Source of the DNA: Comamonadaceae bacterium PBBC2
Lineage (GTDB): Bacteria; Pseudomonadota; Gammaproteobacteria; Burkholderiales; Burkholderiaceae_C
Length of the DNA: 39,609 bases
Assembly (NCBI GenBank): GCA_002255935.1
Contig: NKIO01000033.1
Span: 1 to 39,609, forward strand
Reading direction: 5' to 3'
The notes under the pieces are model-generated. The model did no database searches. It was given only the letters and a program-made list of their open reading frames with translations, and was not told the DNA's origin. A program made the position numbers and the translations under genes. Position 1 is the first letter of the stretch. Each line of letters opens with the position of its first letter. Below, piece by piece: positions 6,586-14,510 of this stretch.

Positions 6586-6843
6586 ATGCCCACCAGCATT
6601 GCCCTGAGCCCGCACTTTGAGACATTCATCCGCAATCAAGTGGACAGCGGGCGTTACAACAACGTCAGCGAAGTTGTGCGCGCAGGACTGCGATTGCTGG
6701 AGGACTCCGAAACTCAGCAAGCCATGCGACTTGCTGTACTGCAAGTTGACATCACCAAAGGCCTCAACAGCGGCCCAGGCATACCTGCCCAAGAAGTATT
6801 CGACCGATTGAAGGCCAAGTACGCCGAGTCAAGTCAAACATAA
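6586..6843 (+). CDS. ParD-like (ribbon-helix-helix) antitoxin
   Basis: An 85-residue protein of the ParD/CC2985 type. The N-terminal ribbon-helix-helix (about residues 1-45) has TSIALSPHFETFIRNQV and SGRYNNVSEVVRAGLRLLED, the pattern that forms the DNA-binding dimer. The C-terminal half should wrap the toxin. Start ATG 6586 is preceded by AGGA at suitable distance and by a palindrome at 6557-6575. The toxin gene begins 4 bp after the stop, as in a translationally coupled type II operon. It lies between rmlC and an exporter remnant, probably a later insertion into the locus. Confidence 0.9.
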   Translation: MPTSIALSPHFETFIRNQVDSGRYNNVSEVVRAGLRLLEDSETQQAMRLAVLQVDITKGLNSGPGIPAQEVFDRLKAKYAESSQT

Positions 6844-6847
6844 GCCG

Positions 6848-7144
6848 ATGCAATTGCTGATATCGCCGCTTGCCGCTCAAGACCTTGAAGAAATCGGCGA
6901 TTACATAGCCCAAGACAACGCAGCGAGGGCGATCAGTTTTTTGGCCGAGTTGCAAACGCTATGCCAGAAAATCACCAACAACCCACATGGCTACAGAAAA
7001 CGCATCGAACTGGGTGCAGAACTCAGGTCGTGTGCTCACGGCAACTATGTGATCTTTTTCACAACTGACACTCACACGGTGACGATCGTGCGAATCCTTC
7101 ACGGTTCACGCGACATCACACAAACGAGTATTCAACCGACTTAA
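6848..7144 (+). CDS. ParE/RelE-superfamily toxin
   Basis: A 98-residue protein with the ParE/RelE fold pattern: LLISPLAAQDLEEIGDYIAQ at the N terminus (first strand and helix), then RKRIELGAELRSCAHGNYVIFF and VTIVRILHGSRDI (about residues 79-91). ParE toxins poison DNA gyrase; RelE relatives cleave mRNA on the ribosome, and the sequence alone does not decide between them. The length is normal and no frameshift is seen, so the pair is probably active. The TAA stop overlaps the ATG of the following remnant (TAATG), a junction that looks produced by recombination. Confidence 0.9.
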   Translation: MQLLISPLAAQDLEEIGDYIAQDNAARAISFLAELQTLCQKITNNPHGYRKRIELGAELRSCAHGNYVIFFTTDTHTVTIVRILHGSRDITQTSIQPT

Positions 7145-7260
7145 TGCAAAACTTCTCCGCATCTCCCCGCGAGATGGCCGCCAGCCTTTGGCGCAACAAA
7201 GGCCTGATCCGCAACCTGATACACCGCGAAGTGGTGGAAACTTTAACTAAACCGACATGA
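7144..7260 (+). pseudogene. N-terminal remnant of a second polysaccharide ABC permease (Wzm-like)
   Basis: A 38-codon frame starts MQNFSASPREMAASLWRNKG and contains LIRNLIHREVV. This resembles the cytoplasmic N terminus of O-antigen or capsule ABC-2 permeases (motif LI-x2-L-x-RREV followed by a Gly-Arg-Tyr segment). Homology stops after REVV, where it continues ETLTKPT to a stop, and all membrane helices are missing. It is probably the stump of an older wzm replaced by the exporter that follows 19 bp later. The family call rests on a short stretch. Confidence 0.6.
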
Positions 7261-7279
7261 TCAAAAAAAAGGGGCTCGC

Positions 7280-8026
7280 ATGAGCCTTGTACAAAACGCC
7301 ATTTATTTGGCTTGGGCCGATACCAAGGCTCGCTACAAAAAAAGCGTCATCGGGCCATTTTGGCCGACATTGACCAACGTGTTTGGCATCTTGGGTTTGG
7401 GCTTGGTTTGGGGTAATTTGCTCAAACAGGACATGCAAACCTTCATTCCACAGCTCACGGTGGGATTGATCGTTTGGCAGTTGATTGCTGGGGCGCTGAC
7501 CGACGGCCCACAAACATTTGTACGCCATGCCGGCATGGTTCGTAACGTATCGATGCCCAGTTGGTTTTTTTCGGTGCGTGCACTCGCCAAGCACCTGATC
7601 AACTTGCTGCACAACTTGGTCATTCTGGTGGGCGTGATGCTGTACTACAAAGTACCGTTGACCGAAAACACATGGCTAGCGTTGCCCGGATTGTTTTTGG
7701 TCACTCTCAACCTTTATTGGCTACTTCACGGTCTGGGCTTGGTGGGGGCCCGTTTCCGTGACATTGAGTTGCTGATAACCAGCCTCGTTCCATTGCTGTT
7801 TTTCATCAGCCCTGTCATATACCGAGGCGACCAATTGCCCGCCGCGCTCAACGTGGTCTGGCTCAATCCCTTCAGTTACATGATCGAAGCCATTCGAACT
7901 CCGTTATTGGGTGCTGCACCAGACACGTCTACCTGGTTTGTTCTTGTTGGCATGTTGATGTTTGGTACTGGTTTGACTTGGCTCTACCAGCGTACCCAAG
8001 GCAAAAACCTCGCATTCTGGGTGTAA
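7280..8026 (+). CDS. wzm: Polysaccharide ABC exporter permease (Wzm type)
   Basis: A 248-residue ABC-2 type integral membrane protein. The N-terminal cytoplasmic AWADTKARYKKSVIGPFWPT is typical of Wzm/KpsM permeases. Hydrophobic segments follow near residues 35-52, 60-75, 108-126, 136-155, 165-182 and 222-240, and the C-terminal third has LNPFSYMIEAIRTPLLG. Together with Wzt it moves undecaprenyl-linked glycan across the inner membrane. It starts at ATG 7280 after a GGGG-containing leader, and the ATPase gene begins 4 bp after its stop. It differs from the remnant just upstream, so it probably arrived by gene replacement. Confidence 0.92.
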   Translation: MSLVQNAIYLAWADTKARYKKSVIGPFWPTLTNVFGILGLGLVWGNLLKQDMQTFIPQLTVGLIVWQLIAGALTDGPQTFVRHAGMVRNVSMPSWFFSVRALAKHLINLLHNLVILVGVMLYYKVPLTENTWLALPGLFLVTLNLYWLLHGLGLVGARFRDIELLITSLVPLLFFISPVIYRGDQLPAALNVVWLNPFSYMIEAIRTPLLGAAPDTSTWFVLVGMLMFGTGLTWLYQRTQGKNLAFWV

Positions 8027-8030
8027 TCCG

Positions 8031-8750
8031 ATGGCCAAAATTGAATTTGACAACGTCAGCCTGCGCTATCCGATCTACGGCAGCCACGGCATGTCTTTGC
8101 GCAGCCACCTCATGCGGGTGGCCACCGGTGGCAGCATCGAAAAAGACAGCCGCACCACCGTCATCACTGCGCTCAAGAACGTGAGCTTCACACTCAAGGA
8201 TGGTGATGCCGTGGGCCTCATCGGCCACAACGGCGCTGGTAAAAGCACCATGCTCCGCACCATGGCTGGCATCTATCCGCCAAGCAGCGGGCGCGTGAAC
8301 CGGCAAGGCAAAACGGCCACCGTTTTTGAAATTGGTGCCGGACTTGACTATGAACTTTCAGGCTATGACAACATCATTCACCTAGGGATGATGATGGGCC
8401 TGAGCTATGGCGAGGCCAAAGCGCTCACGCCCGACATAGAAGAGTTCACAGAATTGGGTGACTTTTTGCAGTTGCCTATTCGCACCTATTCGTCAGGCAT
8501 GACCATGCGGCTCATGTTTGCAGTGGCGACGGCTGTCGTGCCGGAAATTTTGCTGTTGGACGAAATGTTTTCAACAGGTGATGCCGGCTTTAAAGAAAAA
8601 AGTCAAGCACGGATTCATAAAATCATCGCTGAGTCCAAGATCTTTGTTTTCGCATCACATGATATGAACTTGATTAAGCAGTATTGCAACCGTATTTTCA
8701 AGCTTGAGCATGGAAATTTAGAAGAAATTTCTTTAGAACTTATTCTATGA
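8031..8750 (+). CDS. wzt: Polysaccharide ABC exporter ATPase (Wzt/KpsT type)
   Basis: A 239-residue nucleotide-binding subunit. Walker A GHNGAGKST is at 65-73, the signature is YSSGMTMR (153-160), Walker B ILLLDE is at 173-178 and the H-loop His is at 210 in ASHD. The long insert before Walker A (SLRSHLMRVATGG) is typical of O-antigen and teichoic acid exporters. The protein ends soon after the ATPase domain and lacks the C-terminal carbohydrate-binding domain of Wzt proteins that recognise a capped chain end. That suggests export not tied to a terminal modification; this is inference. The last ~150 bp turn AT-rich, towards the spacer that follows. Confidence 0.94.
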   Translation: MAKIEFDNVSLRYPIYGSHGMSLRSHLMRVATGGSIEKDSRTTVITALKNVSFTLKDGDAVGLIGHNGAGKSTMLRTMAGIYPPSSGRVNRQGKTATVFEIGAGLDYELSGYDNIIHLGMMMGLSYGEAKALTPDIEEFTELGDFLQLPIRTYSSGMTMRLMFAVATAVVPEILLLDEMFSTGDAGFKEKSQARIHKIIAESKIFVFASHDMNLIKQYCNRIFKLEHGNLEEISLELIL

Positions 8751-8846
8751 ATTATTTGAATTTTATTTTCAAAAATAAATTATAAAAATATATATTAATT
8801 TATTTTTATTTAATATAAATCATATAAAATTAAGAGCGAAAAATTA
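8751..8846. other. Extremely AT-rich spacer at an island boundary
   Basis: The 96 bp after wzt are almost entirely A and T (for example TATAAAAATATATATTAAT), in a locus that is otherwise clearly GC-rich. It is probably a recombination joint, and it could also carry a promoter or bind H-NS. No clear -35/-10 pair can be singled out because nearly every hexamer is AT-rich. Confidence 0.75.
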
Positions 8847-10499
8847 ATGAATTTAACTAAAAAAATTGGACGCTTAGCGCAGCGGTTACTTCCACGTCGA
8901 TTAAATGCGATCTTTCGAAGTGCGGTTAGCCAAGTTGTCGCACCAGCGGAGTGCTCGCAAATGAAGGCACTACGGGAGTTTGTACAACCCTACTTCGATG
9001 CAACCAGTTACCTTGGTTGTAATGAAGATGTGAGTAGATCGGGAGCGAACCCACTCGAGCATTGGTTGCGCCATGGAATTTGGGAGGGGCGTTTGGGGCC
9101 AGCCAAATTGGAGGTCATTCTGGACCAAGAGCTAGACATAGCCTATGGTTGGCGACTATTCACAATCGGTGATCGGGTGCTGAGCTTGCGCGCAAGGCCA
9201 GACAGGCGTCTTGTTTTGCAGCAGATCATGGAACAAGCGCATTTTGAGCCGACGGTACTTGCTTCTGGAGCGCTGGCAATTGACAGCCTGCGCACGTACC
9301 GCGGTGACGATTTGAGTGCCCGTGATGGTATCAATGTAACGGCGCTTTACGAAGGGCTACCCGGCAAAGTGGGCGTTTTGGTTGCAACGCCAATGCTTGT
9401 CGCAGGTGGTGCTGAAAAATATGTTACAGATTTGGTTAATGCACTAGCAACAATAGGATGCGGCCCTATTGTGATTTTGGTGACTGAACAATCCAGGGTT
9501 GAAGCGCAGGGTTGGGAGCAACTGAAAATTCTTGCTCCGCTAAAGGGCCACAGTGTTCGGTTTTGGTCAGATGCTGTTGGAGTTGGCCATGGCACTGTCG
9601 ATCACTTTGCCCGATTTGCTCAATCTTTGCGACCTTCCGTTTTGATCGTCAACAATTCACGCTTGGCGTTGGATGCAATCGTAAGATTTGGTCGAGGCCT
9701 TTCACAACACACCCGTTTATTTTGTAATTTTTTCAGTATCAGTCCATTTGGATTGGGTGCTACGTATGGTGCTCGCTACCCCACGCTAACTTGCGCATAT
9801 GCGAGCAGCATTACAGACAACGAAGTAATGCATGCAACACTCGTTCGAATGACTGGGTCGATACCGGGTAGCCGTGTGGCTCTAGTACCGCCGTTGGCGC
9901 CGATGTCGGAGAGAAGTGTGTTCGATAAGCGTCTTGCATCACGCATTCTGCGTCATGGGTCTACCAAGCAAAGACGGTGGGCATGGGTGTCTAGGGTGGA
10001 GGCTGCCAAGGGGACGGATATCCTTCGCTTGCTTGCGTTGTCGCTGCCAAATGACCAGTTCGATGTATTCGGTCCGTTAGAGCAGCATGCGCAGCATGGT
10101 GTCGATCTCAACGCACCTAATATTCATCTTCACGGCCTGCTGCATGATGTGACAGTCGCTGACTTCACTGCTTATGATGGCTTCATATTTACAAGTCTGT
10201 TTGAAGGCATGCCTAATGTCGTGCTAGAGATGGCGCAGCATGCAATACCGCTTGTTCTTGCAGATGTAGGTGGGTTGTCATACACATTTACAGATGGATC
10301 AGCACTTTTAGTCAAACACGATAATGATTTGCAAACGACCGCAGGTCGTTTTGCAATAGCTTTAGAACGACTTGCCGCTATGCAAGGAGAGGATATTGGG
10401 CGGATGGTTTGCAATGCCTATGAGCGAGTTGAAACCCGTCACGGTTCCGATGCGCACCACAGCGCAGTGTGTACGTTACTTCAGCAGGAGATTGCATGA
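8847..10499 (+). CDS. Glycosyltransferase, GT4-like, with N-terminal sugar-locus repeat motif
   Basis: A 550-residue protein. Residues about 50-82 carry the pattern FDATSYLG, DVSRSGANPLEHWLRHG, WEGRLGP, a short module (FD-x-YL then G-x-NPL-HWL-x-G then EGR) often seen in front of or between glycosyltransferase domains. The GT-B catalytic part spans about 175-545. It has a VAGGAEKYV loop (185-193) and an Ex7E motif (Glu453 to Glu461 in FEGMPNVVLEMA), which place it in the GT4 family: retaining transfer from a nucleotide sugar. Donor and acceptor are unknown. It opens a lower-GC three-gene run; the next gene overlaps its stop by 4 bp. AAGAG at 8832-8836 may be the ribosome site. Confidence 0.85.
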   Translation: MNLTKKIGRLAQRLLPRRLNAIFRSAVSQVVAPAECSQMKALREFVQPYFDATSYLGCNEDVSRSGANPLEHWLRHGIWEGRLGPAKLEVILDQELDIAYGWRLFTIGDRVLSLRARPDRRLVLQQIMEQAHFEPTVLASGALAIDSLRTYRGDDLSARDGINVTALYEGLPGKVGVLVATPMLVAGGAEKYVTDLVNALATIGCGPIVILVTEQSRVEAQGWEQLKILAPLKGHSVRFWSDAVGVGHGTVDHFARFAQSLRPSVLIVNNSRLALDAIVRFGRGLSQHTRLFCNFFSISPFGLGATYGARYPTLTCAYASSITDNEVMHATLVRMTGSIPGSRVALVPPLAPMSERSVFDKRLASRILRHGSTKQRRWAWVSRVEAAKGTDILRLLALSLPNDQFDVFGPLEQHAQHGVDLNAPNIHLHGLLHDVTVADFTAYDGFIFTSLFEGMPNVVLEMAQHAIPLVLADVGGLSYTFTDGSALLVKHDNDLQTTAGRFAIALERLAAMQGEDIGRMVCNAYERVETRHGSDAHHSAVCTLLQQEIA

Positions 10500-11272
10500 T
10501 TGAAATAAGTGCTTTTGTAGTCTTCCACAGAGAGCGTGCCTATGCGATACCTGCGCTGCGCAGCTTTCGCCTTATGGTTGAGACTGCGCGTGAAGCTGGT
10601 TTGCGCATTGAGGCTACAGCGCTTCTAGATAGACCTGATGCAATAACCAAAGATATCGTTGCCCATGAGGGTGCATGGCTTGACAGAGTCGAGATCGTTG
10701 ACCACGGTGATTTAGGTGAGACTCGAAACACCGGCATACAAATTGCAAAGGGTGAATACTTGGCCTTCATGGATGGTGATGATCTTTGGGGGCGGGATTG
10801 GCTGGTCGCTGCGCACCAGATGGCCCGCTTAGAGAAGAACGATGCACGTGCTATTTGGCATCCGGAGCTACTTTATTATTTCGACGAAGGTGACTGGGAT
10901 GCCCACTCAGTGACGGCGACACCAAACGCAGCTGCCCGATCTTTCTTTTTTGAGCATCCACCTTCCCGGGCAAAGTCATTTCAACGCGACACTTTGTTCA
11001 TGAATAACGTTTGGTCAGCGAATGTCTTCGCGCATCGGGACGTACATAAAAAGTTTCCCTACCTGAGAGTGGATCGTGGCCGAGGTTTCGGTATTGAAGA
11101 TTGGAGCTGGAACCTTCAAACTGTGGCTGCCGGTGTACAGCATGATGTGGTCCCATCGACAGTACACCTGATTCGTGTCAAACAGGCGGGCTCATTGGGG
11201 CAAGCAAATAAGGCAGAAGGCCTATTACCTATGCTGCCCGACGAGGCTACACCAGGCCAGTGGAGTTGTTGA
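10496..11272 (+). CDS. Glycosyltransferase family 2
   Basis: A 258-residue GT-A fold protein. The nucleotide-binding part has ISAFVVFHRERAYAIPAL at the N terminus and LGETRNTGIQIAKGEYLAFM leading to the DGDDLW acidic motif that binds the metal and diphosphate of the donor. An aromatic-rich central part (FFFEHPPSRAKSF) and GFGIEDWSWN follow; the latter is a probable catalytic-base region (ED). It starts at ATG 10496, overlapping the upstream stop by 4 bp (ATGA), and its own TGA overlaps the next ATG. The three genes therefore form a tightly coupled set. The sugar cannot be predicted. GC is lower than in the flanking housekeeping genes. Confidence 0.85.
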   Translation: MIEISAFVVFHRERAYAIPALRSFRLMVETAREAGLRIEATALLDRPDAITKDIVAHEGAWLDRVEIVDHGDLGETRNTGIQIAKGEYLAFMDGDDLWGRDWLVAAHQMARLEKNDARAIWHPELLYYFDEGDWDAHSVTATPNAAARSFFFEHPPSRAKSFQRDTLFMNNVWSANVFAHRDVHKKFPYLRVDRGRGFGIEDWSWNLQTVAAGVQHDVVPSTVHLIRVKQAGSLGQANKAEGLLPMLPDEATPGQWSC

Positions 11273-12285
11273 TGGGAGTCGATGAGATTTCGTCTTGCAG
11301 CAATCCACGTCGACATTCAGCATTGGCGATGTGTGTCTATAACGGTGCACCTTATCTTCAGGAACAGTTGGATAGCATCGCCCAACAGACCGTGCGCCTT
11401 GATCAAATCGTGATCGTGGACGATAAGTCAAATGATGGTAGTTGGGATCTACTGCAAGCATGGAAAGCAAACTGTGGTCTGAATGTGACGTTAGTGCGCA
11501 ATGACCATAACTTCGGCTTTGTGAAGAATTTCGAGAAGGCATCTGCGCTGGTGGATGCCGACATCGTCTTCTTCGCAGACCAAGATGATATTTGGCAGAC
11601 CGATAAGGTCGAACGCATGCTGCATCAGTTTGATGATCCTAAAGTTATGCTCGCCCATTCCGATGCTGACTTGATTGATGAAGAAAGCGCTAGGCTCGGG
11701 CGACAGTTATTTGCCACTTTATTGTTGCGAAACGATGAGCGTGCGATGGTTCGGTCGGGTCGTGCCGCAGCTGTCTACTTGAAGCGTAACTTGGTCACGG
11801 GAGCAGCCTGTGCGGTGCGGCGTGAACTCCTTAAACATGCGCTACCTTTTCCTCAAAGTCATGGCTGGAGCCATGATGAATGGTTGGCGTTAGCGGCCGG
11901 TGTAACCGGTTCAGTGGCCATGTTGGAGGAGTCGACCATGTCTTATCGGCTGCATGGTTCGAACACAATTGGCATCCCCATTACTGATTGGCGATGGCGT
12001 TTACAAACCATTGTTCGTGGAATTTTTTCACCGCAGCGGCAAGCATTGGAGCGACGTTTGGAGCGGTTAAACATCCTGCGTGAGCGTTGTATCCAGTGGG
12101 ACCCACCCGTATGGTTCTTGCAGGAGTTAGACGCGGTTCTGGAACACCTTGCACATCGATTGTCGTTGTCTGCAAACCCTCTGCGGCGTATTCAACCTGT
12201 GTTGCGCGAGTGGCGAGGCCGTAGGTACAACGTTTGGTCAAATGGCGAGTTATCGGTTATTCACGACATATTGCTAGCCAACTGA
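11272..12285 (+). CDS. Glycosyltransferase family 2 (rhamnosyltransferase-like)
   Basis: A 337-residue GT2 protein from ATG 11272, with GTG 11260 as an alternative. The N-terminal domain shows LAMCVYNGAPYLQEQLDSIA, VIVDDKSNDGS and the acidic FFADQDDIWQTDK motif. The catalytic-base region is HGWSHDEWLALAAG (His-Asp-Glu), followed by YRLHGSNTIG. This arrangement (YNG-x2-YL-x2-Q-x-DS ... DQDD-x-W) is common in rhamnosyl- and galactosyltransferases of O-antigen loci. Local dTDP-rhamnose synthesis makes rhamnose a plausible donor, by inference. Its start overlaps the upstream stop (TGATG). The next gene runs the other way, so this ends the coupled set; no terminator hairpin is visible in the 82-bp gap. 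Confidence 0.87.
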   Translation: MGVDEISSCSNPRRHSALAMCVYNGAPYLQEQLDSIAQQTVRLDQIVIVDDKSNDGSWDLLQAWKANCGLNVTLVRNDHNFGFVKNFEKASALVDADIVFFADQDDIWQTDKVERMLHQFDDPKVMLAHSDADLIDEESARLGRQLFATLLLRNDERAMVRSGRAAAVYLKRNLVTGAACAVRRELLKHALPFPQSHGWSHDEWLALAAGVTGSVAMLEESTMSYRLHGSNTIGIPITDWRWRLQTIVRGIFSPQRQALERRLERLNILRERCIQWDPPVWFLQELDAVLEHLAHRLSLSANPLRRIQPVLREWRGRRYNVWSNGELSVIHDILLAN

Positions 12286-12367
12286 TACAGATATGTAAGA
12301 GGTCTTGTCAATGGCTTCGCGGCTTTAATGGATGGCAGTTTTTTCGGTTAGCAGATTAGGTAGGGTA

Positions 12368-13300
12368 CTAAGTCAAGGCCAATGTCAGTGCCAAGACAAG
12401 TGTCATGTTGGAAAGCGAGCTTTGTCGCCTTATGCTCGTTTTTCGCCAAGCATTGAATCGGCTCCAGAACATGGGCATTGCACGTAACGATTCAAACCGG
12501 TGATGCAATTCACGTGCAGTCAGCGTTGAAAGACTCCCAAGGTCTTTCACAGCAGCCATATTCGCATCAGTCCACTGTTTGAAACGTCCTTCAAACAGAG
12601 GCTTAAACCGGCGGATCTGTGCAATCAATCCGTCATTAGATCCAATCACATTGCCCCGATGCTGCCTATAGAGCAGGCTGGGTTGGTCATCAAAACAGAC
12701 CTTGCCTCCCAATGCTGTGGCGACCAAATAGGTCGTCCAGTCATGCCAGACGCTGTGCTCGGGCTTGACTTTCTTTTGTGCCAACAGCACATCATGGCTC
12801 ATGACCATGGTGTTGCCGCTGGCGATGTTTTGCACCAGCGCGTTGCCAAAGCTCGGTGGGCGTTGTATGCCTGGGCTCAATCCGATGGGTTTGAGTTGTT
12901 CGTCAACAAACTGTGTCCGGCTGCAATACAGGCGCACAGCATGTGACTGTTGCTGTGCATGCCATTCAACAGCGCGTTCCAGTTTGTTGTCTAGCCAGAC
13001 ATCGTCTTGGTCGCAAAAAGCATACAGGTCCGACGCTTCTGCAGTGGGTGTGTTTTGGATCAGGTGGCAGAAGTTGCGCGTAGAGGACTTTTGTCGGGGC
13101 CCTTGCAAAACTGTCAGTGGTTGAGTGATCCGCGCTGCAAATTCAGCGACCAGCGCCAAGGTGTTGTCTGTAGAGCCATCGTCGCTGATGGTCAATGTCC
13201 ATGCGCTGTGTGTTTGCCGTGCAATCGAGTCCAGTTGTTCTGTCAAAAACTGTGCCCCGTTATAGGTGGCCAGTAGGATGTGAACAGTTGGCTTGTGCAT
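12368..13300 (-). CDS. Glycosyltransferase family 2 (opposite strand)
   Basis: A 310-residue GT2 protein: VHILLATYNGAQFLTEQLDS, ISDDGSTDNT, and the acidic motif FCDQDDVWLDNK. The region with SVWHDWTTYLVATALGG probably holds the catalytic base, followed by LLYRQHRGNVIG. It resembles the protein at 11272 in layout, and the two may share an ancestor. It is the only minus-strand gene between 359 and 16401, convergent with the upstream GT2 and divergent from the next one, with only 32 bp between the two starts. This points to a separate insertion or local inversion. Start is the ATG at 13298-13300. It cannot belong to the main transcript and needs its own promoter, which I cannot identify. Confidence 0.88.
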   Translation of the reverse strand: MHKPTVHILLATYNGAQFLTEQLDSIARQTHSAWTLTISDDGSTDNTLALVAEFAARITQPLTVLQGPRQKSSTRNFCHLIQNTPTAEASDLYAFCDQDDVWLDNKLERAVEWHAQQQSHAVRLYCSRTQFVDEQLKPIGLSPGIQRPPSFGNALVQNIASGNTMVMSHDVLLAQKKVKPEHSVWHDWTTYLVATALGGKVCFDDQPSLLYRQHRGNVIGSNDGLIAQIRRFKPLFEGRFKQWTDANMAAVKDLGSLSTLTARELHHRFESLRAMPMFWSRFNAWRKTSIRRQSSLSNMTLVLALTLALT

Positions 13301-13332
13301 GAATTAATCCCTTGATCTTTTAATAATTTTTG

Positions 13333-14253
13333 ATGTCGAATTTTTCGTCAGTCGGGGTGGTGGTGCCTACGCGCAATCCAGGCGCATTGTGGGCGCGATG
13401 GTGTGCAACTGTGGGCATGCAGCAAGCAGCTGTGCATGGCTTGATTGTCGATTCCAGTTCTGATGATCGCACCGACTTTACCAGCCTGCCTGAGGGTTTT
13501 CGCTGCGTCCAAATCGCCGCAGCAGACTTCAACCACGGCGGAACGCGCAACTTGGCGCTTTCACATTTGCCGGCTGGCACCGATGTGGTGGTCTACATGA
13601 CGCAAGACGCCTTGCTGGTCGATCCAGACGCCCTGTCGCGCTTGGTGTCTGTGTTTGCCGATCCTGCCGTGGCATGTGCCTTTGGCCGACAGTTGCCCCA
13701 TGCCGATGCATCGCCCGTGGCGGCGCATGCCAGGCTGTTCAATTACCCCGATGTGTCGCGCAGTGTCGGCTTGGCCGACAAATCCCATTTGGGGCTCAAG
13801 GCTTGTTTCATGTCCAACTCGTTTGCGGCTTACCGTGTGGCCGACTTGCAGGCGGTGGGCGGCTTTCCGTCGTCGGTCATTTTGGGCGAGGACATGTCGG
13901 TCGCGGCGCGTTTGCTCATGGCGGGCAAGCGTGTGGCTTATGTGGCCGATGCCTGTGTGCACCATTCGCACAATTACTCCGCGCTGCAAGAGTTCAGACG
14001 TTACTTTGACACCGGGGTCTTCCATGCCCGCAGCCCTTGGTTGTTGCAAACCTTTGGCTCAGCCGGGGGCGAGGGCTTGCGCTTTGTGCGTTCAGAGTTG
14101 GCTTATCTGTGGCGGCATGCACCGGCCTGGCTGCCGTCGGCCCTGCTGCGCACGGCAGCCAAGCTGGCGGGCTATCGGCTAGGGCGCCTAGAGGCGCTGT
14201 GGCCGCAGTGGTTCAAGCGCTGGTGCAGCATGCACAAGGGGTTTTGGCATTAA
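13333..14253 (+). CDS. Glycosyltransferase family 2, rhamnosyltransferase (RfbF/WbbL type)
   Basis: A 306-residue GT2 enzyme. VGVVVPTRNPGALWARW opens the fold, followed by LIVDSSSDDRTDF, the hallmark FNHGGTRNLAL and the acidic VYMTQDALLVD. The second half has SFAAYRVADLQAVGGFPSSV, LGEDMSVAARLLMAGK with the catalytic-base ED, and VHHSHNYSALQEFRRYFDTG. The HGGTRN plus TQDA combination is typical of dTDP-rhamnose-using transferases, in keeping with rmlBAC in the same locus. I use ATG 13333; a TTG at 13330 is adjacent and no Shine-Dalgarno is seen. GC is back to the level of the flanks, so the lower-GC island ends before this gene. Confidence 0.9.
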   Translation: MSNFSSVGVVVPTRNPGALWARWCATVGMQQAAVHGLIVDSSSDDRTDFTSLPEGFRCVQIAAADFNHGGTRNLALSHLPAGTDVVVYMTQDALLVDPDALSRLVSVFADPAVACAFGRQLPHADASPVAAHARLFNYPDVSRSVGLADKSHLGLKACFMSNSFAAYRVADLQAVGGFPSSVILGEDMSVAARLLMAGKRVAYVADACVHHSHNYSALQEFRRYFDTGVFHARSPWLLQTFGSAGGEGLRFVRSELAYLWRHAPAWLPSALLRTAAKLAGYRLGRLEALWPQWFKRWCSMHKGFWH

Positions 14254-14312
14254 TTTGTCGGTTCTTGTTAGAATCCTAATGATGAAAATTAACCACTTAC
14301 AGGGAGTATGCG

Positions 14313-14510
14313 ATGGCTGATTTGCTTTTGCGGGCCTTGGTCAAGGCTGGTCATGCGCTGCACAATCCATTTGCTGTGAACCAAGGCTATGTATTGCCTC
14401 AGCGTGGGGATGGGCGGCGTGACTGGCAGCGTGTGGTAGGCGATTTCCATGTGGTTTCAAAAGATTTAAAAAAGATCGCAAACAGGGAGCTTAAGGAGCA
14501 TGGCCGGTAA
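14313..14510 (+). CDS. Small protein of unknown function, paired with a DUF2335 protein
   Basis: A 65-residue basic protein that I do not recognise. It has an amphipathic N terminus (MADLLLRALVKAGHALHNPF), a central basic stretch (RGDGRRDWQRVVGDFHVVS) and a charged C-terminal helix (KDLKKIANRELKEHGR). It has an excellent ribosome site, AGGGAG at 14301-14306, 6 bp before ATG 14313, which supports it as a real gene. Its last 11 bp overlap the next gene, so the two are translationally coupled. A weak promoter (TTGGCA 14244, TAGAAT 14269, 19-bp spacing) may lie upstream. No sugar-enzyme motif is seen; a role in polysaccharide synthesis should not be assumed. Confidence 0.75.
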   Translation: MADLLLRALVKAGHALHNPFAVNQGYVLPQRGDGRRDWQRVVGDFHVVSKDLKKIANRELKEHGR

